In this document: positions 34,316 through 43,573 of the stretch, in pieces
How positions within the stretch are numbered: position 1 is the first letter of the stretch
Layout of the letters: every line of letters starts with the position of its first letter
DNA from: Neisseria sp. KEM232
GTDB lineage: Bacteria; Pseudomonadota; Gammaproteobacteria; Burkholderiales; Neisseriaceae
Assembly: GCF_002237445.1 (NCBI RefSeq)
Contig: NZ_CP022527.1
Span: 1,674,001 to 1,738,000, forward strand
Length of the DNA stretch: 64,000 nucleotides
Direction of reading: 5' to 3'
The notes under the pieces: generated by a model
Database searches by the model: none
Seen by the model: only the letters and a program-made list of their open reading frames with translations
What the model was told of the DNA's origin: nothing
Translations under genes and position numbers: made by a program

Positions 34316-35968
34316 ATGGACACCATCGAACGCGACAGCATGTTTTACGACGTGCTCATCGTCGGCGCGGGCCCCGCCGGACTCTCCGCCGCCATCCGCC
34401 TCAAACAGCTTGCCGCCGAACACGGCCGCGACATCGGCGTCTGCATCGTCGAAAAAGGCTCGGAAGTGGGCGCGAACATCCTCTCCGGCGCCGTTCTCGA
34501 CCCCAAAGCCCTCAACGAACTCATCCCCGACTGGCAGGAGCGCGGCGCACCCGTCAGCCGCAGCGTCAGCGAAGACCGCGTCCTCTTCCTCACCGAAAAA
34601 CGCGCCTTCAAGCTGCCCACCGCCCCCAGCTTCCGCAACAAAGGCAACTACATCATCAGCCTCGGCCTGCTCACCCGCTGGCTGGCCGAACAGGCCGAAG
34701 CCCTCGGCGTCGAAATCTACCCCGGCTTTGCCGCCTCCGAAATCCTCTACCACCCCGACGGCTCGGTCAAAGGCATCGCCACCGGCGACATGGGCGTCGG
34801 CAAAGACGGGCAGCCCACCGGCAACTTCCAGAGCGGCATGGAGCTTTACGCCAGGCAAACCCTGTTTGCCGAAGGCTGCCGCGGCTCGCTCACCAAACAA
34901 CTCATCCGCCGCTTCAACCTCGACCAAAACAGCCAGCCGCCCACCTACGGCCTCGGCATCAAAGAAATCTGGGAAATCCAAGCCGAAAACGCCCGCCCCG
35001 GCCTCGTTGTCCACAGCACAGGCTGGCCGCTCGACAGCAAAACCTACGGCGGCTCCTTCCTATACCACCTCGACGGCAACAAAGTCGCCGTCGGCTTCGT
35101 CGTCGGCCTCGACTACCAAAACCCCTACCTCTCCCCCTTTGAAGAATTCCAACGCTTCAAAACCCACCCCGCCATCGCCCCCACCTTCGCGGGCGGCCGC
35201 CGCATCGCCTACGGCGCGCGCGCCCTCAGCGAAGGCGGCCTGCAAAGCCTGCCCAAACTCACCGCCCCCGGCGCCGCCATCGTCGGCGACGCCGCAGGCT
35301 TTCTCAACGTCCCCCGCATCAAAGGCATCCACTGCGCCATCAAATCCGCCATGCTTGCCGCCGAAGCCGTCTTCCCCCTACTCGATAACGAAGGCGAAAA
35401 CGCGCAAAACGGCAAAGAAGCCGCCGCCTACCAAGACCTGTTCGAACAAAGCTGGCTCTACCGCGAACTCTACGCCGCCCGCAACATCCGCCCCTCCTTC
35501 AAATGGGGCATGTGGCCGGCCTTCGTCTACACCGGCCTCGAACAATACATCCTAAAAGGCCGCGCCCCGTGGACGCTCAAACACCACGGCACCGACCACG
35601 GCAGCCTGAAAAAAGCCGCTGCCTGCCGCCCCATCGCCTACCCCAAACCCGACGGCGTCCTCACCTTCGACCGCCTCAGCAGCGTCTTCCTCGCCAACGT
35701 CAGCCACGAAGAAGACCAACCCTCCCACCTCCTCCTGCGCGACCCGCAGACGATGATCAACGTCAACTACAAAGAATACGCCTCGCCCGAAACCCGCTAC
35801 TGCCCCGCAGGCGTATACGAAATCCACGAAGAAAACGGCAGCCCCCGCCTGCACATCAACGCCGCCAACTGCATCCACTGCAAAACCTGCGACATCAAAG
35901 ACCCGACGCAGAACATCACCTGGATCTGCCCCGAAGGCGGCGGCGGGCCGAACTACGGCGATATGTAG
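34316..35968 (+). CDS. electron transfer flavoprotein-ubiquinone oxidoreductase
   Basis: Membrane-associated FAD and [4Fe-4S] enzyme passing electrons from ETF to ubiquinone. 550 residues, typical length. The FAD-binding GxGxxG is VLIVGAGPAGLSAAIRL; other family segments are GSEVGANILSGAVLDP, GLLTRWLAEQAEALGV, GGLQSLPKLTAPGAAIVGDA and the C-terminal ferredoxin-like CIHCKTCDIKDPTQNI with the fourth cysteine in WICPEGG. AGGAAC precedes the ATG. etfAB are not in the window. It is flanked by a MITE and a DUS hairpin, so likely a single-gene unit. Confidence 0.95.
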   Translation: MDTIERDSMFYDVLIVGAGPAGLSAAIRLKQLAAEHGRDIGVCIVEKGSEVGANILSGAVLDPKALNELIPDWQERGAPVSRSVSEDRVLFLTEKRAFKLPTAPSFRNKGNYIISLGLLTRWLAEQAEALGVEIYPGFAASEILYHPDGSVKGIATGDMGVGKDGQPTGNFQSGMELYARQTLFAEGCRGSLTKQLIRRFNLDQNSQPPTYGLGIKEIWEIQAENARPGLVVHSTGWPLDSKTYGGSFLYHLDGNKVAVGFVVGLDYQNPYLSPFEEFQRFKTHPAIAPTFAGGRRIAYGARALSEGGLQSLPKLTAPGAAIVGDAAGFLNVPRIKGIHCAIKSAMLAAEAVFPLLDNEGENAQNGKEAAAYQDLFEQSWLYRELYAARNIRPSFKWGMWPAFVYTGLEQYILKGRAPWTLKHHGTDHGSLKKAAACRPIAYPKPDGVLTFDRLSSVFLANVSHEEDQPSHLLLRDPQTMINVNYKEYASPETRYCPAGVYEIHEENGSPRLHINAANCIHCKTCDIKDPTQNITWICPEGGGGPNYGDM

Positions 35969-36010
35969 CAAGCCGTGCAAGCCCGATGCGGTTGTCCCAA
36001 AGCAAAAAGA

Positions 36011-36070
36011 AGGCCGTCTGAAAGCCCTTTTCGGTTTGAACTTCGTTGAAGCTTCGCTTTCAGACGGCCT
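36011..36070. terminator. inverted DUS pair after ETF-QO gene
   Basis: DUS at 36011-36022 and complement at 36059-36070 with an inner GAACTTCGTTGAAGCTTC hairpin. Confidence 0.65.
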
Positions 36071-36142
36071 CCTTCCTGCCAAAACCGTTTTGTACGGTTT
36101 TCCTCAAACAAGGGCTTTCAAAAAACAGCAAAACGGCTGAAA

Positions 36143-38116
36143 ATGCCCGCCCTTTTCCGTATCCGTTCCAAAACGTTTCCCAAACAACAGCAGCCCGACC
36201 CTTTCATGTTCCATTTCAAAAGCCTCACCTTCCGCCTCAAATTCTTCACCCTGCTGTGGATTGCCGTATCGGTGGCGTCGATTGTGTTCACACTGTACCT
36301 GTCGCTGTGGCTGGAGGGCAATGCGGCGGCGATTAACGATTTGGGCAGCCTGCGCTTTCAGAGCTACCGTTTGGCTCTGTTGGCCGAAGAAGGTGTGCCG
36401 CAGCGGGAAATCGACAACCGTATCCGCCGGTTTGACGAGGTGCTTGCCGCCGTGCGGCGCGGCGACCCGCAGCGGCCGCTGTCGCTGCCCGACAATCCCG
36501 AAGTGATGGCGCGGATGGCGGCTTTGGAACAACAATGGCAGCAGGCGGTCAAACCTGTGTTTCAGACGGCCTCTTCGGGGAAAAAAATCGGTTCGGTGCA
36601 GCTTGATGCTTTTTTGCACACGGTGGACGACACGGTTATCGCCGTGGAGAAAACCAGTGCCGCCTACATCACTTGGCTGCGCTTTTTCCAAAGCGGGCTG
36701 CTTGCGCTGGTATTGATCAGCTCGGCGGTGATGATGTGGCTGACGCAGCTGTGGATTATCGCGCCGCTGCAGGAGCTTTTGCGCGGGGTGCAGTCGGTGC
36801 GCGACGGCCATTTCGGCGTGCAGGTACCCGGTGGCGATGCGGCCGGTTCGGCCGAGTTTGCCGAGGTCAACGGCGGCTTCAACCAGATGAGTACGCACCT
36901 GCACCGGCTCTACAGCGGGCTGGAGCAGGAAGTGGCGGACAAAACGCAGGATTTGGAGCGCAAAAACTTTATCCTCGGCACGCTGTATGCGTTTTCATCC
37001 GCGCTGGGCAAATCGCAGAGCGCGTCGGAAGCGGCCGAAGTGTTTTTGGAGCGGCTGATGAAAATCGCCGAAGCCGACGCGGGCAGCGTGCGTTTGGCCG
37101 ACCCGCGCCGCCAGCGCATGGATTTGGCCGCGCACATCGGCCTGCCCAAAGCCCTGCGTAACGCCGAAGCCTGCTCGAAAATCGGCGACTGCTTCTGCGG
37201 CCGCGCCATTGCCGCCGACGGTGCGCGCACCATCCGCTTTTACGACACGCGCCCCGAAAGCACTCTTTCAGACGGCCAATACGACTACGAATGCCGCCGC
37301 CACGGGTTTGCCGATTTGCGCGTGCTGCCCATCCGCTACAAAGGCCAAGACATCGGCATCGTTACCCTCTACTACCGCCGCACGCAACAAATCAGCGATA
37401 CGGTGGACGAGCTTTTGGAACTTTTGTGCAGCCAGTTCGGCGCGGCCGTGAGCAACACGCGCCTGAGCGAAGAGAGCCGCCAGCTTGCCGTGTTGCAGGA
37501 ACGCAACCTAATTGCCCAAGGCCTGCACGACAGCATCGCGCAGACGCTGGCCTTTCTCAACCTGCAAATGCAGGTGTTGGGCAGGGCACTCGATTCGGGC
37601 AAACGCGAGCGCATCGACGACAGTATGCAACTGATTCAAAGCGGCGTGCAGGAGTGTTATGAAGACGTGCGCGAATTGCTGTTAAACTTCCGTACCAAAA
37701 TCGGCCGCCGCGACTTTGCCGAAGCCGTGGACGAATTGGCCGCGCGTTTCCGCCGCCAAACCGGCGTTGCCGTGAATATCGACTGGGTAAGCGACCAGGG
37801 GCTGCCGCTTTCCAGCGACCAGCAGCTGCAATGCATCTTTATCTTGCAGGAGAGCCTGTCCAACATCCGCAAACACGCCCGCGCCGACCGCGTGGACATC
37901 ACCATCGACAACGGCCGCGATTTTGCCATGACCATTACCGACAACGGCATCGGCTTTGATGCCGAGCATCTGGAAAACCTGCCCGGCAACCACGTCGGCC
38001 TCAACATCATGCAGGAGCGCGCCGGACGCATCAGAGCACAACTGACACTCACATCACAACCCGGGCAAACCCGCATCCGCCTGCTGCTGCCTGCACAAGA
38101 AAGACATCCCGCATGA
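36143..38116 (+). CDS. narX: nitrate/nitrite sensor histidine kinase
   Basis: Membrane sensor kinase of 657 residues (ATG 36206 is an alternative start). The first helix is FFTLLWIAVSVASIVFTLYL. The periplasmic domain opens with a P-box-like INDLGSLRFQSYRLALLAEE, the ligand-binding helix of NarX-type sensors. A second membrane helix (GLLALVLISSAVMMWLT) leads to HAMP, a GAF-like region (about 290-440), and the HisKA_3 segment ERNLIAQGLHDSIAQTLAFL with the phospho-accepting histidine. The ATPase has ITDNGIGFD. Its stop overlaps narL by four bases. It senses nitrate for the adjoining narGHJI. Confidence 0.93.
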   Translation: MPALFRIRSKTFPKQQQPDPFMFHFKSLTFRLKFFTLLWIAVSVASIVFTLYLSLWLEGNAAAINDLGSLRFQSYRLALLAEEGVPQREIDNRIRRFDEVLAAVRRGDPQRPLSLPDNPEVMARMAALEQQWQQAVKPVFQTASSGKKIGSVQLDAFLHTVDDTVIAVEKTSAAYITWLRFFQSGLLALVLISSAVMMWLTQLWIIAPLQELLRGVQSVRDGHFGVQVPGGDAAGSAEFAEVNGGFNQMSTHLHRLYSGLEQEVADKTQDLERKNFILGTLYAFSSALGKSQSASEAAEVFLERLMKIAEADAGSVRLADPRRQRMDLAAHIGLPKALRNAEACSKIGDCFCGRAIAADGARTIRFYDTRPESTLSDGQYDYECRRHGFADLRVLPIRYKGQDIGIVTLYYRRTQQISDTVDELLELLCSQFGAAVSNTRLSEESRQLAVLQERNLIAQGLHDSIAQTLAFLNLQMQVLGRALDSGKRERIDDSMQLIQSGVQECYEDVRELLLNFRTKIGRRDFAEAVDELAARFRRQTGVAVNIDWVSDQGLPLSSDQQLQCIFILQESLSNIRKHARADRVDITIDNGRDFAMTITDNGIGFDAEHLENLPGNHVGLNIMQERAGRIRAQLTLTSQPGQTRIRLLLPAQERHPA

Positions 38117-38784
38117 GCGACACCAAAAAAATCAGCATCGTTTTAATCGACGACCACACCATTTTCCGCAGCGGCATCAAATCCCTGCTCTCGCACGAAG
38201 ACGATTTTGAAATCATCGGCGAAGCCGCAGACGGCCTCTCCGGCGTGAAAATCGTCCAGCAGCTCGCGCCCGACGTAGTTCTGCTCGACCTCGATATGCC
38301 GGTGATGAATGGCCGCGAAGCTCTCGCCCAAATCCTCAGCGTGCGCCCCGAACAATGCGTCGTGATGCTCACCGTATCCGAAGACGGCGAAGACCTGCTC
38401 GAATGTATCCGCATGGGCGCAAACGGTTTTCTGTTGAAAAACATCAACGCCGACTTCCTCACCGAGTCCATCCGCAACGCCGCCGAGGGCAACAACGTCT
38501 TCTCGCCTGAAATGGTGTCCAACATGGTGCAGTCGCTCATCCGCCCCAACAAACCCGCCGAAGAAAACCGCCTCGAAGAGCTGACCTCGCGCGAACTTGA
38601 CGTATTGGGCTGCCTCGCCGCCGGCCACAGCAACAAAATCATCGCCCGCAACCTCGACTTGGCCGAATCCACCGTCAAAGTGTACGTGCAAAACATCCTA
38701 CGCAAGCTCGAACTCACCAGCCGCGTGCAGGCCGCCGTCTATGCCGTGCAGCACAACGTACCGCTGCCCGATTTCGACGAATAA
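38113..38784 (+). CDS. narL: nitrate/nitrite response regulator
   Basis: LuxR-type response regulator of 223 residues. The receiver domain has VLIDDHTIFRSG, the phosphorylated aspartate in VVLLDLDMPVMNG and the conserved lysine in GFLLKNI. The output domain has LTSRELDVLGCLAAGHSNKI and LAESTVKVYVQNILRKL. It overlaps narX (ATGA), so the pair is co-translated. NarL and NarP cannot be separated with certainty; NarL is chosen because it sits with narX and upstream of narG. Confidence 0.92.
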   Translation: MSDTKKISIVLIDDHTIFRSGIKSLLSHEDDFEIIGEAADGLSGVKIVQQLAPDVVLLDLDMPVMNGREALAQILSVRPEQCVVMLTVSEDGEDLLECIRMGANGFLLKNINADFLTESIRNAAEGNNVFSPEMVSNMVQSLIRPNKPAEENRLEELTSRELDVLGCLAAGHSNKIIARNLDLAESTVKVYVQNILRKLELTSRVQAAVYAVQHNVPLPDFDE

Positions 38785-39351
38785 GGCCGTCTGAAAGACA
38801 GTCTGACCGGGCCGCTTGGGCCGGAAAAGGCTGCGTTGCCTGCGCTTTTTCAGGCTGTCCGGTTTTCGTTTTTTTTGCTACCCCAAATCCCGACTACCCC
38901 GTGTGCGGCAGTAAGGCCGTCTGAAACGGACAAACCGGTTTTCAGACGGCCTTTTTTGCCCAAAGGCCGTCTGAATCTGTCGTTTGAAGCGAAAACATGG
39001 AACGCAAGCCGCCGACACCCCGGCTGTCGGGGCTGAACGTTTTTTATTCCAGACGGCGTATTAGCCCCACACAATCATTAAGTTACCAATAACAGCAGAC
39101 AGTTTCAGACGGCCTGCGTCTGCCAATCCCATCCTAACTATCTAATCCAAACTAGTTCGAAATAACTAGGCATCAATACGTCAAACAGCATGGTCGGACT
39201 CTACTTCGCACCTTGCCCGACTTCTATTTCGACCCATTTTTTTCACTTGGCGTTTCCCTTACCATTTGCTTCATAACGGATACCGCGTTTTCAGGCTGCC
39301 TGAAAGCGCGGCAGACAAAACCGAATCTGCATAACCAACAGGAATACACCA
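38785..39351. promoter_or_regulatory. narG upstream control region
   Basis: 567 bases. The first half holds an inverted DUS pair (38914-38952) and other uptake signals. The second half is AT-richer and should carry the nar promoter. It contains one NarL-type heptamer TACCAAT (39084-39090), a perfect palindrome CTAGTT-N6-AACTAG (39152-39169), and TTCACTTGGCGTTTCCC near 39241. No consensus FNR box (TTGAT-N4-ATCAA) was found. Assignments are by eye. Confidence 0.45.
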
Positions 39352-42300
39352 ATGAGCCTTTTCTTAGACCGCCTGACCTTTTTCAAGCGCAAGCGCGAGC
39401 CTTTTTCCGACGGCCACGGCATTTTGATTGAGGAAGACCGCACATGGGAGAACGCCTACCGCAGCCGCTGGGCGCACGACCGCATCGCCCGCTCCACCCA
39501 CGGCGTGAACTGTACCGGTTCGTGTTCGTGGAAGATTTACGTCAAAAACGGCATCATCACCTGGGAAACCCAGCAGACCGACTATCCGCGCACCCGCCCC
39601 GATCTGCCCAACCACGAGCCCCGTGGCTGTCCGCGCGGGGCGTCTTACAGCTGGTATGTGTATTCGGCGCAGCGCATCAAATATCCGATGATGCGCGGCG
39701 CGCTGGCCGAACTGTGGCGCGAGGCGCGCAAAACCAAAGACCCGATCGAGGCGTGGACGTGGATTGTGGAAGACCCCGAGCGTTCCAAGTCCTACAAATC
39801 GCAGCGCGGTTTGGGCGGCTTTGTGCGCTCCAACTGGGACGAAGCCTATGAAATGGTGGCCGCCGCCAACTGCTACACCATCAAGAAATACGGCCCCGAC
39901 CGCATTATCGGCTTCTCGCCGATTCCGGCGATGTCGATGATCAGCTATGCCTCGGGCGCACGCTATCTCGGCCTGATCGGCGGCGTGCCGCTGTCGTTTT
40001 ACGACTGGTACTGCGACCTGCCGCCCGCCAGCCCGCAGACTTGGGGCGAGCAGACCGACGTGGCCGAGTCGGCCGACTGGTACAACTCCAACTATCTCTT
40101 GGTATGGGGCTCGAACCTGCCGATGACGCGCACGCCCGACGCGCACTTTTATACCGAAGTGCGCTACAAAGGCACGAAAACCGTGGCGGTGTCGTCCGAC
40201 TTCGGCGAAATGGCGAAGTTCAGCGACATCTGGCTGGCACCGCGCCAGGGCACGGATGCCGCGCTTTCGATGGCGATGGGGCATGTGATTTTGCAGGAAT
40301 TCCACATCAACAAGCCTTCGGACTATTTCCAAGACTACTGCCGCCGCCTCACCGACATGCCGGTGCTGGTGCGCCTGCAATGCGACGGCGAACACTACAA
40401 ACCCGAATACACCCTGCGCGCTTCGCAGCTCGACAACAATTTCGGCGAAGAGAAAAACCCCGACTGGAAAGTGCTGGTGTGGGACGAAACGTCCGACACG
40501 CTGGCCGTGCCCAACGGCTGCATCGGCTTCCGCTGGGACGGCAGCAAAAAATGGAATCTGGAAACCAAAGCGCAGGGGCGCGACAACGTGCACGCCGCGC
40601 TGAGCCTGAAAGAGCGTTCAGACGACATCGTGCGCGTGGGTTTCGACTACTTCGGCGGCGAATACGACGAAGACAAGGTGTACCGCAAAGTGCCGGTCAA
40701 ACACGTGAGATTGGCCGACGGCAGCATTGCACCGGTGGCCACCGTGTTCGACCTCTTGGTGGCGCAATACGGCGTAAACAACGGCCTGGACGACGAAGCC
40801 GCCGCCAAAGATTATTTCGACGACAAGCCCTACACCCCGAAATGGCAGGAAAAACACACCGGCGTGCCTGCCGAGCGTGTGATTCAGGTTGCCCGCGAGT
40901 TCGGCCAGAACGCGCACGACACCAAAGGCCGCTCGATGGTGATTGTCGGCGCGGGCATCAACCACTGGTACTACCTCGACATGAACTACCGGGGCATCAT
41001 CAACATGCTGATGATGTGCGGCACCATCGGCAAATCCGGCGGCGGCTGGTGCCACTACGTCGGCCAGGAAAAACTGCGCCCGCAGTCCGGCTGGACGCCG
41101 CTCACCTTCGGCCTCGACTGGCACCGCCCCGCCCGCCAGATGGCCGGCACTTCCTTCTTCTACAACCACACCGGCCAATACCGCCACGAAACCGTGTCTG
41201 CCGACGAACTCCTGTCGCCCGACGCTTCAGACGACATGCGCCGCCTGACCATGATCGACTACAACGCCAAAGCCGAGCGCATGGGCTGGACGCCCTCCGC
41301 GCCGCAGTTGGAAACCAACCCGCTGGACGTTACCGACGCGGCCGAAGCGGCGGGCATGAATCCGGTGGATTATGTGGTCAAAGGCTTAAAAGAAGGCAGC
41401 CTGAATATGTCTTGCGACGACCCGGAAAACCCGAAAAACTGGCCGCGCAATATGTTTATCTGGCGCTCCAATATTTTGGGTTCGTCCGGCAAAGGCCACG
41501 AATATTTCCTGAAATACCTGCTGGGCACGCAAAACGGCCTGATGAGCGACGAAGAAGACTGCCTCAAGCCGTCTGAAGTCAAACAACGCGCACCGGTGGA
41601 AGGCAAGCTCGATCTGTTCACGCTGTTGGATTTCCGCATGAACACTACTTGTCTCTACGCCGACGTGATTTTCCCCACCGCCACCTGGTACGAGAAAAAC
41701 GACCTCAACACCTCGGACATGCACCCCTTTATCCACCCCTTTACCGAGGCGGTGCAACCCCTGTGGCAGAGCCGCTCCGACTGGGAAATCTACAAAGGCC
41801 TGGCGAAAAAATTCAGCGAATTGGCCAAAGACTATCTGGGCGTGCGCAAAGACATCGTACTCACGCCGCTAATGCACGACAGCCCGCAGGAACTCGGCCA
41901 ACCTTTCGACCCGAAAGACTGGAAACTGGGCGAATGCGAGCCGATTCCCGGCAAAACCATGCCCGCGATGACGGTAGTCGAGCGTGATTACGGCGCCATC
42001 TATGAAAAATACACCTCCATCGGCCCCTTGCTGGAAAAGGTCAACAACAACGGCAAAGGCATGGCTTGGGACACCAAGCACGAAGTCGAATACCTGCGCA
42101 AACTCAACGGCGTGCGCGCCGATGGCGTGGGCAAAGGCCAGCCGAAAATCGAAACCGCCATCGACGCCGCCGAGATGATTCTGACCCTCGCCCCCGAAAC
42201 CAACGGCCATGTGGCGAAAAAAGCATGGCAGGCGCTGGGCAATATTACCGGCCGCGACCACACCCATCTGATCAACGCCAGCGAGCACACCCACATCGCC

Positions 42301-43062
42301 TTCCGCGACATCGTCGCCCAGCCGCGCAAAATCGTTACCTCGCCGATTTGGTCGGGCGTGGAAAGCGAAACCGTGTGCTACACCGCCGGTTACACCAACG
42401 TGCACGAGCTGATTCCGTGGCGCACCCTGACCGGCCGCCAGCAGTTTTACCAGGACCACAAATGGATGCGCGATTTCGGCGTGAGCTTCTGCGCCTACCG
42501 CCCCGCCGTGGACACCAAAACCACCAAAAAACTGTTGGGGAAAATGCCCAACGGCAACCCGGAAATCACGCTCAACTTCCTCACGCCGCACCAAAAATGG
42601 GGCATCCACAGCACCTACTCGGAAAACCTGCGCATGCTCACGCTCTCACGCGGCGGCCCGCACGTGTGGATTTCCGAAATCGACGCCCAAAAAGCCGGCT
42701 TAGTGGACAACGACTGGGTGGAAGTGTTCAACACCAACGGCGCGATCGCCTGCCGCGTGATTGTGAGCCAGCGCATTCCCGAAACCATGATTCTGATGTA
42801 CCACGCACAGGAAAAACTGGTGCACACCCCGGGCGCGGAAACCACCAAAAAACGCGGCGGCATCCACAATTCCGTAACCAAAGCGGTGTTGAACCCCACG
42901 CACATGATCGGTGGCTACGCCCAATTGGCCTACAGCTTCAACTACTACGGCACCGTCGGTTCCAATCGCGACGAGTGGGTGATTGTGCGCAAGATGAAAG
43001 ACATCGACTGGATGGACGAACCGGCCGAAGAGAGCGAAAAAGCCGAGCCGAACGCCCTGTAA
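39352..43062 (+). CDS. narG: respiratory nitrate reductase alpha subunit
   Basis: Cytoplasmic bis-MGD catalytic subunit of NarGHI, 1236 residues, full length. The FS0 cluster ligands are in STHGVNCTGSCSW (His and Cys residues). The molybdenum-coordinating aspartate is in YDWYCDLPPASPQ. Other signatures are GCPRGASYSWYVYSAQR, GVNHWYYLD-type (GAGINHWYYLDMNYRG), and the C-terminal MIGGYAQLAYSFNYYGTVGS. A good GGA-rich site and an AT-rich promoter region precede it. Unusually it is followed not by narH but by a cupin gene. Confidence 0.97.
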   Translation: MSLFLDRLTFFKRKREPFSDGHGILIEEDRTWENAYRSRWAHDRIARSTHGVNCTGSCSWKIYVKNGIITWETQQTDYPRTRPDLPNHEPRGCPRGASYSWYVYSAQRIKYPMMRGALAELWREARKTKDPIEAWTWIVEDPERSKSYKSQRGLGGFVRSNWDEAYEMVAAANCYTIKKYGPDRIIGFSPIPAMSMISYASGARYLGLIGGVPLSFYDWYCDLPPASPQTWGEQTDVAESADWYNSNYLLVWGSNLPMTRTPDAHFYTEVRYKGTKTVAVSSDFGEMAKFSDIWLAPRQGTDAALSMAMGHVILQEFHINKPSDYFQDYCRRLTDMPVLVRLQCDGEHYKPEYTLRASQLDNNFGEEKNPDWKVLVWDETSDTLAVPNGCIGFRWDGSKKWNLETKAQGRDNVHAALSLKERSDDIVRVGFDYFGGEYDEDKVYRKVPVKHVRLADGSIAPVATVFDLLVAQYGVNNGLDDEAAAKDYFDDKPYTPKWQEKHTGVPAERVIQVAREFGQNAHDTKGRSMVIVGAGINHWYYLDMNYRGIINMLMMCGTIGKSGGGWCHYVGQEKLRPQSGWTPLTFGLDWHRPARQMAGTSFFYNHTGQYRHETVSADELLSPDASDDMRRLTMIDYNAKAERMGWTPSAPQLETNPLDVTDAAEAAGMNPVDYVVKGLKEGSLNMSCDDPENPKNWPRNMFIWRSNILGSSGKGHEYFLKYLLGTQNGLMSDEEDCLKPSEVKQRAPVEGKLDLFTLLDFRMNTTCLYADVIFPTATWYEKNDLNTSDMHPFIHPFTEAVQPLWQSRSDWEIYKGLAKKFSELAKDYLGVRKDIVLTPLMHDSPQELGQPFDPKDWKLGECEPIPGKTMPAMTVVERDYGAIYEKYTSIGPLLEKVNNNGKGMAWDTKHEVEYLRKLNGVRADGVGKGQPKIETAIDAAEMILTLAPETNGHVAKKAWQALGNITGRDHTHLINASEHTHIAFRDIVAQPRKIVTSPIWSGVESETVCYTAGYTNVHELIPWRTLTGRQQFYQDHKWMRDFGVSFCAYRPAVDTKTTKKLLGKMPNGNPEITLNFLTPHQKWGIHSTYSENLRMLTLSRGGPHVWISEIDAQKAGLVDNDWVEVFNTNGAIACRVIVSQRIPETMILMYHAQEKLVHTPGAETTKKRGGIHNSVTKAVLNPTHMIGGYAQLAYSFNYYGTVGSNRDEWVIVRKMKDIDWMDEPAEESEKAEPNAL

Positions 43063-43143
43063 TTTCAGCTTCTGCCTTTCAGGCTGCCTTAACAAAGCAG
43101 TCTGAAAGGCAGCCTGAAAACGCCGAATAAAGGAGTAAACATC

Positions 43144-43500
43144 ATGCACATCCCGCAAATCATCCGTTTTGCCGACTACCTCAAAGACGGCGGCACCGAA
43201 TCCGTGCGCACCGTGCTGCACCACGACCACCACAACAACATGGTGCTGTGGCAGATACCGCCCGGCACCAGCCTGCCCGCCCACCGCCATCCGCACGGCG
43301 TGGACATCTGGATCGTGCTGCAAGGCGAAGCCGAGCTGCTCGACGACGAAAACAGCGGCCGCACCATCCGTGCGGGCGAAAGCGTCATCGTCGGCCTGCA
43401 CCAGATACACGGCGCGCGCAACAGGGCGGATGCCAAAGAGGACTGCATCCTTGTTTCCGTTATCAGCCCCCGCGCAGGCTTTGAAGCCGCACCGAAGTAG
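43144..43500 (+). CDS. cupin protein inserted between narG and narH
   Basis: 118-residue single-domain cupin. The metal-binding first motif is LPAHRHPHGVDIWIVLQGEA, the second half has GESVIVGLHQIHGARN. An AAAGGAG site precedes the ATG by eight bases, so it is translated as part of the nar operon. No signal peptide. Narrow spacers with uptake signals on both sides show a clean insertion into a usually contiguous narGH pair. A role in cofactor maturation, nitrite or NO sensing, or protection is possible; none can be read from the sequence. Confidence 0.85.
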   Translation: MHIPQIIRFADYLKDGGTESVRTVLHHDHHNNMVLWQIPPGTSLPAHRHPHGVDIWIVLQGEAELLDDENSGRTIRAGESVIVGLHQIHGARNRADAKEDCILVSVISPRAGFEAAPK

Positions 43501-43573
43501 CACACCAAACCTTTTCAGACGGCCTTAAAGGCAGCCTGAAAACACAGAACACAAAACCACAAGGAACACCCAT

